In this document: positions 1-7,744 of the stretch, piece by piece
How positions within the stretch are numbered: the stretch's first letter is position 1
Layout of the letters: every line of letters begins with the position of its first letter
Source of the DNA: a virus
Strand: one strand, 5' to 3'
Length of the DNA: 44,873 nucleotides
Virus record (IMG/VR): IMGVR_UViG_3300034063_000843
Coordinates: 1 to 44,873 of that record
Position numbers and translations under genes: made by a program
Notes under the pieces: generated by a model
Database searches by the model: none
What the model was told of the DNA's origin: nothing
Seen by the model: only the letters and a program-made list of their open reading frames with translations

Positions 1-1974
1 AGTAGTTTGTGCTTCTTGACCTGCGATTAAACTTACAACTCCATTGTAATATGCCAAGCCACTTTCAACTGATTTTTGGTTTCCACCGAACGCTGCATCA
101 TACGCAACATTTTCAACTAATATTCCAACATCTCTTCTGCACTTTTCTTGGCTATAAGTAAATGATGTATTCGTTGCAGTATTCCACCAAATACTTGATG
201 TATTTCCTATATTGGTGGTAATTTGATCAGAGATCCAATTAATAACTTGTTCTTGCAAGAAAGGTTTATTTGCTAGCATTAAAGTTCTAGCATTGAAGAA
301 TCCAGGATTTTGCTGTCCTGAATTTATACTCATTCCAGCAGTAATAGTTCCTGTAGTAACTGTAACTAATAAAGTTGTGGTGTTCTTAACCCAAGTACCA
401 GTGCCAACTGCTTCAGGAATTTGAACTGTTTGATTTGGTTGATATAATGTTCCATCTTTCAACCAAGGTCCGCTCTGATTTGTACAGTTTTGTACATAAG
501 GAGAATGGAATAAATCAATTCGTTTATCACCTTCTAATGGAGGAAACGCTGTCGCATAGGCTCCTCTATTAAATCCAGGAGCATATGGGCCTTCTAATAA
601 TCCACTTCGACCATTTAAAAATGTCATGTAGTTTAGATAACATCCACTATCTACATGGAATAAATCTTGTGTTTTATTAATTGGTTCAATAAATGTAGTT
701 CTAATGTCAGAACCACGAATACTTGTATAAGGTTTTAATCTTAATGGATTATCTTCAAGATAACGCCCGGCGCTGACTAAAATCTGTGTACCTGGTTGAT
801 AATACGGACTGTTTAATGCACCTCCAATTGTACGACATGCTCGGCTAGAATCTTGCGCACGACCGTCATTGGTATCATTTCCGTCAACAGTGACATACAA
901 TGTATTTGTAACTACTGGTGCAGTACCAACTGGATTAGTACCACGAACTCTAATATCACCAATAATCTCAGTTAAAGGATCTTTTGGTATAATTTGTATA
1001 CTACCTGTCGTGGATCTAATAATTTTAGTGTATAAATTTTCAATGAATCCGTCTGTCCACTGCCTATTTTCTTGACCAATTGTACCAGTAGAATCTACTT
1101 GAGGTAATACATTTGTCGCTGTTACATTTCCGCCAACATAAGCATCTTGAGCAACATTAATATTTTCTCCGACAAATACATTTTTTTGTATTCCAGCTCC
1201 GCCAACAACTTGCAAAGCACCTGTTAAAGTACTAGTCGCTTGATCTGTTTCAGCAACGATTATTCTATCTGTGGTAATTCTTCCTAAGAAAGGATTATAA
1301 TTTAATCCGTCTTCAGTTCCTATTTCATCAATAAAAACTGCACTTTGATTTGAAGGATCTTCGTTAATGAAAATTAATTTTAGTTCTTGATCTATATTTG
1401 TTGCAGTATAATCAACGAAAGTTGTTGTGTTTGCAGTTTCGATTCTACCATAAATGTATCCGCCGACGTTTAAATCTTTTTCAATACCAACACCGCCAGC
1501 AATATATAATGCACCTTGTTCTCGTTGTTCTTTTGTACCGTAAACATCATTTGGATCGTATGGTCGTCCTTGTGGTGAAGGTAAGTACGGATTCCAAACG
1601 TTTTCTGTATTAGTAATTGTGTTTCTGTAAGTAGTACCTGTTCCTAAAGTCAAAAAACTTCCTACATATAACCTATTCCAATAATTTTCTTGGGAGCCAA
1701 TATCGTAAGTTTCTTCTTCTTGAGGAATTAAGTTATTAATAAACTGTGCAATAGGGTTAATTGTATCAGCATCAGTGTTACCGAATATAGAGTTATTATT
1801 AACAGTTAAATCTCTTTCAACTGTGGCATTTTGATCAACAAACAGATCTCCCGTCACCCTAGTTTTGGGAGATTGTAAAATAATGTTACTATTCGGCACA
1901 AAAACTAATACATAACCGTCTAGGGCCTTAATTACATAATTTCCGGGATAATTTGATACATTAGTAAGTGACAT
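1..1974 (-). CDS. Tail-fibre-like virion protein (C-terminus cut off by window edge)
   Basis: An open frame runs from ATG at 1974 off the left edge, giving 658 visible residues. The start follows GAGGAT and a late-promoter-like AATAAATA. The N-terminal half has repeated units of the type GALxVxGGxGI-K-xxVGxxI (for example 'ALYIAGGVGIEKDLNVGG' and 'ALQVVGGAGIQKNVFVGE'), common in trimeric phage fibres. Around residue 360 comes 'YVTVDGNDTNDGRAQDSSR', followed by 'GGALNSPYYQPGTQILVSAG', the usual entry into a pectate-lyase-like right-handed beta-helix in marine T4-like fibre proteins. No signal peptide or membrane segment is seen. It is the last gene of the leftward late block, after capsid genes. 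It probably forms part of a tail or neck fibre, but receptor binding cannot be judged because the C-terminus is missing. Confidence 0.7.
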   Translation of the reverse strand, partial: MSLTNVSNYPGNYVIKALDGYVLVFVPNSNIILQSPKTRVTGDLFVDQNATVERDLTVNNNSIFGNTDADTINPIAQFINNLIPQEEETYDIGSQENYWNRLYVGSFLTLGTGTTYRNTITNTENVWNPYLPSPQGRPYDPNDVYGTKEQREQGALYIAGGVGIEKDLNVGGYIYGRIETANTTTFVDYTATNIDQELKLIFINEDPSNQSAVFIDEIGTEDGLNYNPFLGRITTDRIIVAETDQATSTLTGALQVVGGAGIQKNVFVGENINVAQDAYVGGNVTATNVLPQVDSTGTIGQENRQWTDGFIENLYTKIIRSTTGSIQIIPKDPLTEIIGDIRVRGTNPVGTAPVVTNTLYVTVDGNDTNDGRAQDSSRACRTIGGALNSPYYQPGTQILVSAGRYLEDNPLRLKPYTSIRGSDIRTTFIEPINKTQDLFHVDSGCYLNYMTFLNGRSGLLEGPYAPGFNRGAYATAFPPLEGDKRIDLFHSPYVQNCTNQSGPWLKDGTLYQPNQTVQIPEAVGTGTWVKNTTTLLVTVTTGTITAGMSINSGQQNPGFFNARTLMLANKPFLQEQVINWISDQITTNIGNTSSIWWNTATNTSFTYSQEKCRRDVGILVENVAYDAAFGGNQKSVESGLAYYNGVVSLIAGQEAQTT

Positions 1975-1992
1975 TTATTCGATCCTCAGATG

Positions 1993-2000
1993 TATTTATT
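1993..2000 (-). promoter_or_regulatory. Late-promoter-like box AATAAATA before the fibre gene
   Basis: On the minus strand the octamer AATAAATA ends 18 bases before the fibre ATG and differs from the T4 late consensus TATAAATA at one position. It lies just past the stop codon of the upstream gene. The same octamer lies 18 bases before gp6 on the other strand, which supports a recurrent signal, although such words are frequent in AT-rich DNA. Confidence 0.4.
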
Positions 2001-2001
2001 T

Positions 2002-2526
2002 TTAATGGATTCTTATTTGTACCGTGTCTATCATTGCAGAATTTTTATGAGGCCATCTTGGATGACTCATAAATCTTAAAACAATTCCGAATGAATTGTT
2101 AATAACACCTGAGTTTGATATGTTTGTTTCCCATAAGTCATTTTCGTTTCCATAAATTTTAATTGGTGCTAAATCTAAATTTGCTTTATTATCTCCAATT
2201 AATTTGTCATTGAGACACAATTGAATGGTATCATCAGTTATTCTACCGAATCTATTCATTGTAATTTTTACTTCAAAACCTGATATGTTCGACGGAATAT
2301 TGATAAAATTAAATCCGGTTAACTTTAAAAAATATGTTTTTTCAACTAAATCTTTTTTTGGATCACGAGCAATGTGTAATAAGTCTCTTTGAGTTTTAAC
2401 AAATTTACCGTCTAAATTTTTTAAACTATAAAAGTTGTCAATTTCAGTCCATTGAACATGAGAGGTTTCACTATCTTCTTCGGAATATTGAATGATGTTT
2501 GTAGGTAAAGCCCAATTTGATGTCAT
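2002..2526 (-). CDS. Conserved small virion protein of marine T4-like phages
   Basis: This 174-residue protein lies between the decoration-like gene and the fibre gene. It has no signal peptide or membrane segment and looks beta-rich. The segment 'GFEVKITMNRFGRITDDTIQ' followed by 'LCLNDKLIGDNKANLD' resembles, from memory, a conserved block in fibre- or neck-associated structural proteins of marine T4-like phages. It starts only about 20 bases after a strong terminator, so its expression depends on read-through or on a very close promoter. A GGTAAATA word lies 5 bases before the ATG, which is too near to be its promoter. I cannot give a precise function; a virion structural role is inferred from context. 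Confidence 0.55.
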   Translation of the reverse strand: MTSNWALPTNIIQYSEEDSETSHVQWTEIDNFYSLKNLDGKFVKTQRDLLHIARDPKKDLVEKTYFLKLTGFNFINIPSNISGFEVKITMNRFGRITDDTIQLCLNDKLIGDNKANLDLAPIKIYGNENDLWETNISNSGVINNSFGIVLRFMSHPRWPHKNSAMIDTVQIRIH

Positions 2527-2544
2527 ACTACTATTTACCTGTAT

Positions 2545-2571
2545 AAAAAAATAGGGGGCGAGCCCCCTATT
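2545..2571 (-). terminator. Strong rho-independent terminator after the decoration-like gene
   Basis: A perfect 10-bp inverted repeat (arms 2550-2559 and 2562-2571, each AATAGGGGGC or its complement) closes a 2-base loop. On the minus strand it is followed directly by a run of seven T. It sits 20 bases downstream of the stop codon of the 216-residue protein and reads correctly for leftward transcription. Confidence 0.9.
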
Positions 2572-2591
2572 AATTTAGATTTAACTAGACA

Positions 2592-3242
2592 TCAATGATT
2601 GTCAACTAAGACATCAGTACTGTTTGCTGCATCTAAATTCCATCCAACAGAAGCACCGCTGTTAAAGACAAAACTTCCACTGGCTGTAGATTGAACAACT
2701 ACGGCTCTGCGGGCAGTTAATTTTTTAACCCAATAAGTACTTCCATTTCCATCTGTTGCAAGAATATTCATCTGACCTGCAACTAGTTGATCTGTATTAG
2801 TACTGACTAATCTTGCTACATCTGTACCATTTGCTGTTTGAACACGGTATTTTTTACTTGCTACCTGTTCGTCGATGTCTGCAACTAATGCAGAACCGCC
2901 TGTTAAAAATGCAGTAGCACGAATAACGTTGCTTACGCTAGTTGTTAATGTAGCAGTTGCACTTCCAATAACACTCATACTAGTTCCAGTAAACGAAACT
3001 GATGGTACTGTTAGGTATCCAGATCCTGCAGAATCTACTGTTACGCTTGTTACTGTGTTTCCAGTTTTTACAGCAGTACCAGCAGCAGTTGTTCCGCCCG
3101 GCAAGTCCGGTGCACTGAAAACAACGGTAACTGTTAATGTAGATTCAGGGTTTGTTCCAAGTGTAACTAAACTAACACCTTCACCACCTGTACCTGTTCC
3201 TTTAGGTACTCCGAAATATTTTGATTTAATAGGACGTCCCAT
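2592..3242 (-). CDS. Small virion protein after gp23, candidate head decoration protein
   Basis: This 216-residue protein begins 'MGRPIKSKYFGVPKGTGTGG', a start shared with small virion proteins in marine T4-like phages. The ATG follows AAGGAG at good spacing. Residues about 65-100 contain a 'GSGYLTVPSVSFTG' module of the Gly-Tyr type also found in the giant protein at the other end of the window. The C-terminal half has 'YWVKKLTARRAVVV' and ends in 'WNLDAANSTDVLVDNH'. The sequence is Ser/Thr/Val-rich and beta-like, with no membrane segment. It lies alone between two strong terminators directly after the major capsid gene, with its own late-type promoter box. A capsid-surface role is likely but rests on position and composition. 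Confidence 0.6.
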   Translation of the reverse strand: MGRPIKSKYFGVPKGTGTGGEGVSLVTLGTNPESTLTVTVVFSAPDLPGGTTAAGTAVKTGNTVTSVTVDSAGSGYLTVPSVSFTGTSMSVIGSATATLTTSVSNVIRATAFLTGGSALVADIDEQVASKKYRVQTANGTDVARLVSTNTDQLVAGQMNILATDGNGSTYWVKKLTARRAVVVQSTASGSFVFNSGASVGWNLDAANSTDVLVDNH

Positions 3243-3312
3243 TTGTTTTTCTCCTTATATTTGGCGTTCTAGGCCATACGCGGTTGGACCTCCGCATAAT
3301 ACTCTAGACTCT

Positions 3313-3321
3313 GTATTTAAT
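3313..3321 (-). promoter_or_regulatory. Late-promoter-like box ATTAAATAC
   Basis: Read leftward, ATTAAATAC lies immediately after the gp23 terminator and 70 bases before the ATG of the 216-residue protein. A promoter is required here because transcription from gp23 should end just upstream. The word resembles the box before the gp48-like gene (TTAAATAC). Confidence 0.45.
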
Positions 3322-3345
3322 AAAAAACCCGCCGAAGCGGGTTTT
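3322..3345 (-). terminator. Rho-independent terminator after gp23
   Basis: A 9-bp stem AAAACCCGC (3324-3332) pairs with 3337-3345. On the minus strand the loop is TTCG closed by C-G, a very stable tetraloop, and it is followed by a T run (TTTTTTA). It lies 26 bases past the gp23 stop. The right arm also ends in TTTT in the plus direction, so weak bidirectional activity is possible. Confidence 0.92.
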
Positions 3346-3370
3346 GATGGTGTAAAAATCAAGTAGTTGA

Positions 3371-4552
3371 TTACTTGAAACTTACGTTTGCACTTGTGAT
3401 TGCAACCTTACCTAAGTAATCAGCAGCGTTACCTAGAGAAGATGCTGTGTTTGTTAACTCAACATATCCGTAACGTGTTAGGAAGCCAACTACTGGCTCG
3501 AATGTTGCTGGATCTAGAACAACACCAGAACTCATTAGAGGAATATATGGGCAATAGAACGCAGCAGCGTCTGCTTCGCTAGAACCCTTATAACCAACAA
3601 GAATTTGGTTGTTGTCGTTTGTGTCGCTCATGTATGCATCAACATAAACACGCATTGCACCATTTAGAGTACCAACGAACTTGGTGTTTGTTGGAGCCTC
3701 GAATGTGCCTTCTGTTGTACGTGCAAATGCACTGGTTGTTGCGCTCTGTAGAATTGTTAGAGCCTGGTTAGAAACAACTGCCCAGTTAGCAGAACCACGA
3801 CGTGTTCTTTGAGCAATTAAGTTACTTACACGGTTGATTTGAATTGCTAGAGCAGCATGTTCGTCACCAACGAATGTAGCAGTACCAGAAACTAAAGCCT
3901 GGTCGTATGTTTCTTCAACACTTGCTAGAGCACGTAGATTTGTTAAAATCTCTTGGTCAATTTCAGCAGTAATTTCTTGTGCTAGAGCAGCCATAATTTC
4001 TGCTTCGATATCAATACCTTGTTGTGCTTGTGCATCTTGTGCAGCCTCAAAGGTCCAGCGTGCGCTTAGTTTACGAGACTTAGCTTCGACTGGTGTCTTT
4101 AAGATTTGAATGCTCATACGCTTACCTGGTGTACCTTCTAGAGCGGCAGTTGTTGCTGCGCCGCCTGCAGAAGCGTTATTTCCAGAATATGCTTGAGCAA
4201 TCTTGAATGGGCTTAGTGCTTCTTCACCTGCTGTCACAACATCACCAGAACCAACACCGTCAGCATAACGAACACGTAGAGTGTGGATCTGTGCAACAGG
4301 TCCTGTCATTGGCTGAACACCAATGATTTCGTTAGCAATAACTGTTGGCATAACACGACGAATAACTGGAAGAATGACACGATTTAGTGTAGCAATATTT
4401 CCAGCACTTGTTGCACCTGCTGTTGCAGACTCTGCTAAGTAACGACGTGTGTTTTCTAGGCAAACGCCCATAGAAGCTTTACGGTTACCTTGTAGGCCTT
4501 CAAGCAGAGCTTCTTTGGTCTCTGACCATCTTTCATTTAAAAGTTTTGACAT
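3371..4552 (-). CDS. gp23: Major capsid protein gp23
   Basis: This 393-residue protein forms the hexameric lattice of the T4-type head. N-terminal 'MSKLLNERWSETKEALLEG' and the segment 'VILPVIRRVMPTVIANEIIG' followed by 'VQPMTGPVAQIHTLRVRYAD' are diagnostic of gp23 of the marine T4-like group. The length is shorter than T4 gp23 (521) because the T4 insertion domain is absent. 'YLAE' at residues 38-41 followed by Ser fits the gp21 protease recognition pattern (L/I)-x-E, so removal of the first 41 residues during head maturation is predicted. A good Shine-Dalgarno (AAGGAG) precedes the ATG. Codon choice is richer in G/C than in neighbouring genes, as expected for the most highly expressed virion protein. 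It is followed by a strong terminator. Confidence 0.97.
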   Translation of the reverse strand: MSKLLNERWSETKEALLEGLQGNRKASMGVCLENTRRYLAESATAGATSAGNIATLNRVILPVIRRVMPTVIANEIIGVQPMTGPVAQIHTLRVRYADGVGSGDVVTAGEEALSPFKIAQAYSGNNASAGGAATTAALEGTPGKRMSIQILKTPVEAKSRKLSARWTFEAAQDAQAQQGIDIEAEIMAALAQEITAEIDQEILTNLRALASVEETYDQALVSGTATFVGDEHAALAIQINRVSNLIAQRTRRGSANWAVVSNQALTILQSATTSAFARTTEGTFEAPTNTKFVGTLNGAMRVYVDAYMSDTNDNNQILVGYKGSSEADAAAFYCPYIPLMSSGVVLDPATFEPVVGFLTRYGYVELTNTASSLGNAADYLGKVAITSANVSFK

Positions 4553-4571
4553 TTAAGTCTTCTCCTTGAAT

Positions 4572-5663
4572 TTATTTTGATAGACCCGCCAATTTGCGGA
4601 TATCTACAATGTTATCTAAGCCTACCTCGGGCTTTACTTCACGGTTGCCTGTTACAGCAGTCCCTTCTGTTAAAGTAGTTTTCTTTTCTACTTTTGTTTT
4701 TGCGCCTTCCATTACTGCGGGTAGGTATTTGTCGAATGCAGAACGTAGTTTTGGTGTTTGAACACTTTCTAACAATTCTTGCATTACCCCTCTTTTTTCA
4801 CCACTAAGTGGTGACATTAATTCGGCCATTAATTGTTTGCGCTCCATTAGATCTTTAGTAACGCGAATTTCACGTTGTGCAGATTCTACTAAAGTCGACT
4901 TTTCTTCAACAGCCTGTTTTGCTTCTGCTAGTTCTTGTTCTTTCTTTTGAATAATCTTTAACAATTTGCTTGTTTCAGATTTTTCATTTAAGTAAGAACC
5001 GGCATACTCCTGTGCAAATGCTTCATAAATTCTTCTTCCAAAATCATTGTTACGAGCACTGTCAATATCTTCCTTAAGCTGAGTAATTTCAGCAGTAAGT
5101 TTCTTAGTCACAGCCTCTTCAACAACTTTTGCGGAACGTTTAATGAATGCAGTTTTGAGTTCTTCAAATTTAGATTTCGCTTCACGAATAAGTTTAACTT
5201 TTGTTTCTGCTAAATCTTGTTTATCGACCGCAAATTCTTTAATTTCTTTAGCAAGTGCGTGTACAATAAACTGTTCTAATTTTTCAAAATTTTCACCTAC
5301 CTTACGGCGATCATTTTGAAATTCTACTACTTCTTTACCGAGTTGTTTGATTACAAATCCTTCTAGCTTTTTAGCATTCTCATTCATCTTTGAAAGATAT
5401 GCTGATTTTGCTTCTGCTAGAGCCTTTTTGTCTTCATGCAATTCGGCCATTTCTGCGGCCAATCTGTCGCTTAACATTTTGTCGATTGCTTCAACCATAA
5501 TGTGTTTATCATGATTGTACTTCTGAGCAAATTCTTCACGAAGTTCAGCGGTTACTTGGTCGCGATTCTCTTGTAATTTTTGGGCAAGAGCAGTTTCTAA
5601 CTCAGACTTAACGTCTTCGTTAATTAACCCACTTTCAACCAATTTTTTGAATGCGTCCAACAT
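4572..5663 (-). CDS. gp22: Prohead core scaffold protein gp22
   Basis: This 363-residue protein is almost entirely charged and helical (Lys/Glu/Ala-rich with long heptad-like stretches from about residue 15 to 270), as expected for the scaffold core around which gp23 assembles. It is identified by position (gp21-gp22-gp23, as in T4), length and composition. A 'LTE' followed by Gly near residue 329 is a possible gp21 cleavage site; in T4 this scaffold is degraded by gp21 before packaging. A clear GAGGAG ribosome site precedes the start, 19 bases after gp21. Confidence 0.9.
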   Translation of the reverse strand: MLDAFKKLVESGLINEDVKSELETALAQKLQENRDQVTAELREEFAQKYNHDKHIMVEAIDKMLSDRLAAEMAELHEDKKALAEAKSAYLSKMNENAKKLEGFVIKQLGKEVVEFQNDRRKVGENFEKLEQFIVHALAKEIKEFAVDKQDLAETKVKLIREAKSKFEELKTAFIKRSAKVVEEAVTKKLTAEITQLKEDIDSARNNDFGRRIYEAFAQEYAGSYLNEKSETSKLLKIIQKKEQELAEAKQAVEEKSTLVESAQREIRVTKDLMERKQLMAELMSPLSGEKRGVMQELLESVQTPKLRSAFDKYLPAVMEGAKTKVEKKTTLTEGTAVTGNREVKPEVGLDNIVDIRKLAGLSK

Positions 5664-5681
5664 TTATATTTCTCCTCGGGC

Positions 5682-6311
5682 TTATTTTAGACCTTTAATA
5701 ATATTAAGGAGTGATTCCTTAAGATATTTTTGGGCCTTTGGATCTTCTTTTACTTCTGTAGCAACTCTAAATGCTTTATTTCCTCCCCTAGTGTTCATCA
5801 AATGCTCATAAACAGGAGTCGGATAAGCACCTGGGGCGCTAGGTTGTGCAACTATATCCACAGTAATAATTTCAAAGTCAGATACTTTGCCAGTCATATC
5901 GTCAACGTTGCCGCTGCCTCTACTACTGACGCCAAGTTTTACACCACTTTCAAGCATTGTGCGAATAAGGTTGCCCATTGGGGTTGGTAAGATTTTAAAC
6001 TTACCGTATCCATTAGGACCGTCCATCCACATGTTCATAATCATGTGACTAACACGGTCTAAATTAACTTTAAGATCATCTGGATGATCTACTTCTCCAA
6101 GAACACTATAACCACTTTCGATCTGTTGATTTAAAGTTTTAACTGCACGTTCAATTTCGTCAACAGGATATACTCGTTGATTAGCATTTCGAATACCTCC
6201 TTGGATAGCAATACCTTTTAAATAAAGATTTTTGCCATCTTTGTCGTCCGACTCCATTATGATACCGGACTGATCAAAACTTAAATGTTCTTTTAAATAT
6301 GCAAATTTCAT
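5682..6311 (-). CDS. gp21: Prohead core protease gp21
   Basis: This 209-residue protein is close to T4 gp21 (212). Conserved blocks are 'LYLKGIAIQGGIRNANQRVY', 'GEVDHPDD' with the catalytic His at residue 76, 'LGVSSRGSG' with the nucleophilic Ser at about 130, and 'ITVDIVAQPSAPGAYP' around Asp152. These match the serine-protease fold shared with herpesvirus assemblins. It is built into the prohead core and cleaves scaffold, gp23 and core proteins, then itself. It starts 13 bases after the acidic core gene and is followed by gp22. Confidence 0.95.
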   Translation of the reverse strand: MKFAYLKEHLSFDQSGIIMESDDKDGKNLYLKGIAIQGGIRNANQRVYPVDEIERAVKTLNQQIESGYSVLGEVDHPDDLKVNLDRVSHMIMNMWMDGPNGYGKFKILPTPMGNLIRTMLESGVKLGVSSRGSGNVDDMTGKVSDFEIITVDIVAQPSAPGAYPTPVYEHLMNTRGGNKAFRVATEVKEDPKAQKYLKESLLNIIKGLK

Positions 6312-6324
6312 CCAGGTTCTCTAA

Positions 6325-7368
6325 TTACTTGCTATATGGCTTTAAGAATTGCTTGCTTGTTGCAGGATCAATGCTAGTTTGACCGGCTTTGTCGCCTGTT
6401 CCGGAACCTACTGGACCTGGACCTGCGCCCTTCCTCTCGGCACCGTGTCCACCTGCGACTTTGCTTAGGTTTTTAACACCCATTTTTCCGCCAGGAACAT
6501 TTCCTTGTCCTTTGTCAAACTTTTCACCGGATGCTTTTACAACACCATGATTAACTTTGCCAGGACTTGTTCCAGTATTACTTTGTCCTTCAACTCCACC
6601 TTGAACTAGGTTTCCTGCATTAACACCTGCAGGACCTGGTTTGTTTTTACCGGATGCAATTGGGCTACGGCCTTCTACTGGAGCACCATCTTTATCACCT
6701 GTTCCTGCTCCGACATATTGACCTTGGCTTTTCATGGAATTTTTGTCCCAATCATTACCAACTTTTTCAACATATTCACGGGTCATGCGTTTGCCTTCAG
6801 CAAACCCCATTTTTAGATCTTCTGGCTTATCGTCACCGGGCATTGCGTCGCCCATGTCACCCATGTCATCCATGCTGCCCATTTCTCCACCTTTTGCCAT
6901 TTCTAATTCAGCAAAGGCTGCTTCTAGTTCAGCAATAGCATCTTTAATTCCTGACATGGCATCTTCTTCAGAACCAGGTTCGTCAGCAGAAATTTCTTTT
7001 TCAAAATCGCCAGTTTTTTCTAATCCAGAAGGTTCTACGTCGTCGTCTCCTTCGTCCATGTCGTAAGCATCTTCAAATTCGGCGTCGTCCATTCCTTCTT
7101 CGACATCATCTTCGGCAGATTCTTCGACATCGTCTTCCATTCCTTCTTCGACATCATCTTCGGCAGATTCTTCGACATCGTCTTCCATTCCTTCTTCGAC
7201 ATCGTCGTCCGTCATACCTTCTTCAACGTCGTCTTCTGCTTCTTCAGCAATTAAATTTTCGTAAATTTCTCTAGACTTTTCAACAACGATTTCGTGAAAA
7301 AGTTCGTGGGCTTTATCCATTTCTTCGTTGACGACTAAGTCTACAAGTTCTTCAAACTTTTTAGACAT
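6325..7368 (-). CDS. Acidic prohead core protein in the gp68 position
   Basis: This 347-residue protein lies between the gp67-position gene and gp21, where T4 encodes core protein gp68 (141 residues). Residues 1-45 ('FEELVDLVVNEEMDKAHELF' and following) form a helical module typical of this locus in marine T4-like phages. Residues about 45-115 are an extremely acidic repeat tract (DDVEEGMEDDVEESAE units). The C-terminal half (about 200-347) is a Gly/Lys/Pro-rich, probably disordered chain containing 'GAGTGDKDGAPVEGRSP' and 'GPGPVGSGTGDKAG'. It is likely packaged in the prohead core and processed by gp21. The AAGGAGA ribosome site is strong. Function is assigned by position, not by clear homology to T4 gp68. 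Confidence 0.65.
   Translation of the reverse strand: MSKKFEELVDLVVNEEMDKAHELFHEIVVEKSREIYENLIAEEAEDDVEEGMTDDDVEEGMEDDVEESAEDDVEEGMEDDVEESAEDDVEEGMDDAEFEDAYDMDEGDDDVEPSGLEKTGDFEKEISADEPGSEEDAMSGIKDAIAELEAAFAELEMAKGGEMGSMDDMGDMGDAMPGDDKPEDLKMGFAEGKRMTREYVEKVGNDWDKNSMKSQGQYVGAGTGDKDGAPVEGRSPIASGKNKPGPAGVNAGNLVQGGVEGQSNTGTSPGKVNHGVVKASGEKFDKGQGNVPGGKMGVKNLSKVAGGHGAERKGAGPGPVGSGTGDKAGQTSIDPATSKQFLKPYSK
7091..7216 (-). repeat. 48-bp tandem repeat in the acidic core gene
   Basis: A 48-base unit starting at 7091 recurs almost unchanged at 7139 and partly at 7187 (about 2.6 copies). It is in frame and encodes 16-residue acidic units of the type DDVEEGMEDDVEESAE. Copy number is likely to vary between related phages. 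Confidence 0.85.
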
Positions 7369-7410
7369 TGCAAATATTCTCCTTATTTTGGTTGCGGCAA
7401 GGCTGTGTTA

Positions 7411-7418
7411 TTATTTAA
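7411..7418 (-). promoter_or_regulatory. Possible late promoter before the acidic core gene
   Basis: On the minus strand TTAAATAA lies 42 bases before the ATG, in a 125-base non-coding gap (7369-7493) that otherwise holds a stem-loop. The match to TATAAATA is only partial and the surroundings are very AT-rich. Confidence 0.25.
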
Positions 7419-7446
7419 AAAATATTAAAAAAATGCAGACGAAATA

Positions 7447-7470
7447 GGCCAAAAATAGCAATTTTTGACC
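7447..7470 (-). terminator. Stem-loop between the gp67-position gene and the acidic core gene
   Basis: Arms 7447-7456 and 7461-7470 pair with one mismatch around a 4-base loop. On the minus strand it is followed by CCTATTTCG rather than a clean T run, so termination would be weak; an RNA-processing or stability role is also possible. Confidence 0.35.
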
Positions 7471-7493
7471 TAAAAAATTAAAAAAAATTATTT

Positions 7494-7736
7494 TTATGGT
7501 GCTGCTTCAGGTGGAGGTGCAGCATATATTTTTCTTACCAGTGCCAAATCTTCTTTTCTTTCTTTTTCCCTTGCATCGCCTGCTTTTCTTAATTCGTTTA
7601 ACATTCTAAGAGTTAATCTAGTTTTTCTTAAATCATCAGGATTTAAGACGCTAGTGTCTTTGGAAGATTCATATCGAGGATCTTCCTGCATTTCTGCATT
7701 CTTTTTATCAAAATAAATGAATTCTCTTAAAAACAT
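7494..7736 (-). CDS. Small conserved protein in the gp67 (prohead core) position
   Basis: This 80-residue charged, helical protein lies directly after portal gp20, exactly where T4 encodes prohead core protein gp67, which is also 80 residues. Core block: 'NPDDLRKTRLTLRMLNELRK', then 'EKERKEDLALVRKIYAAPPP'. The ATG lies 5 bases past the gp20 stop codon. No sequence-level match to T4 gp67 can be claimed by eye. A prohead core or portal-associated role is inferred from position and size. Confidence 0.55.
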   Translation of the reverse strand: MFLREFIYFDKKNAEMQEDPRYESSKDTSVLNPDDLRKTRLTLRMLNELRKAGDAREKERKEDLALVRKIYAAPPPEAAP

Positions 7737-7744
7737 GATAATAT

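Noticed and set aside
2531-2540. GGTAAATAG as promoter of the 174-residue gene
   Set aside because: It ends 5 bases before the ATG, so transcription would begin inside the gene.
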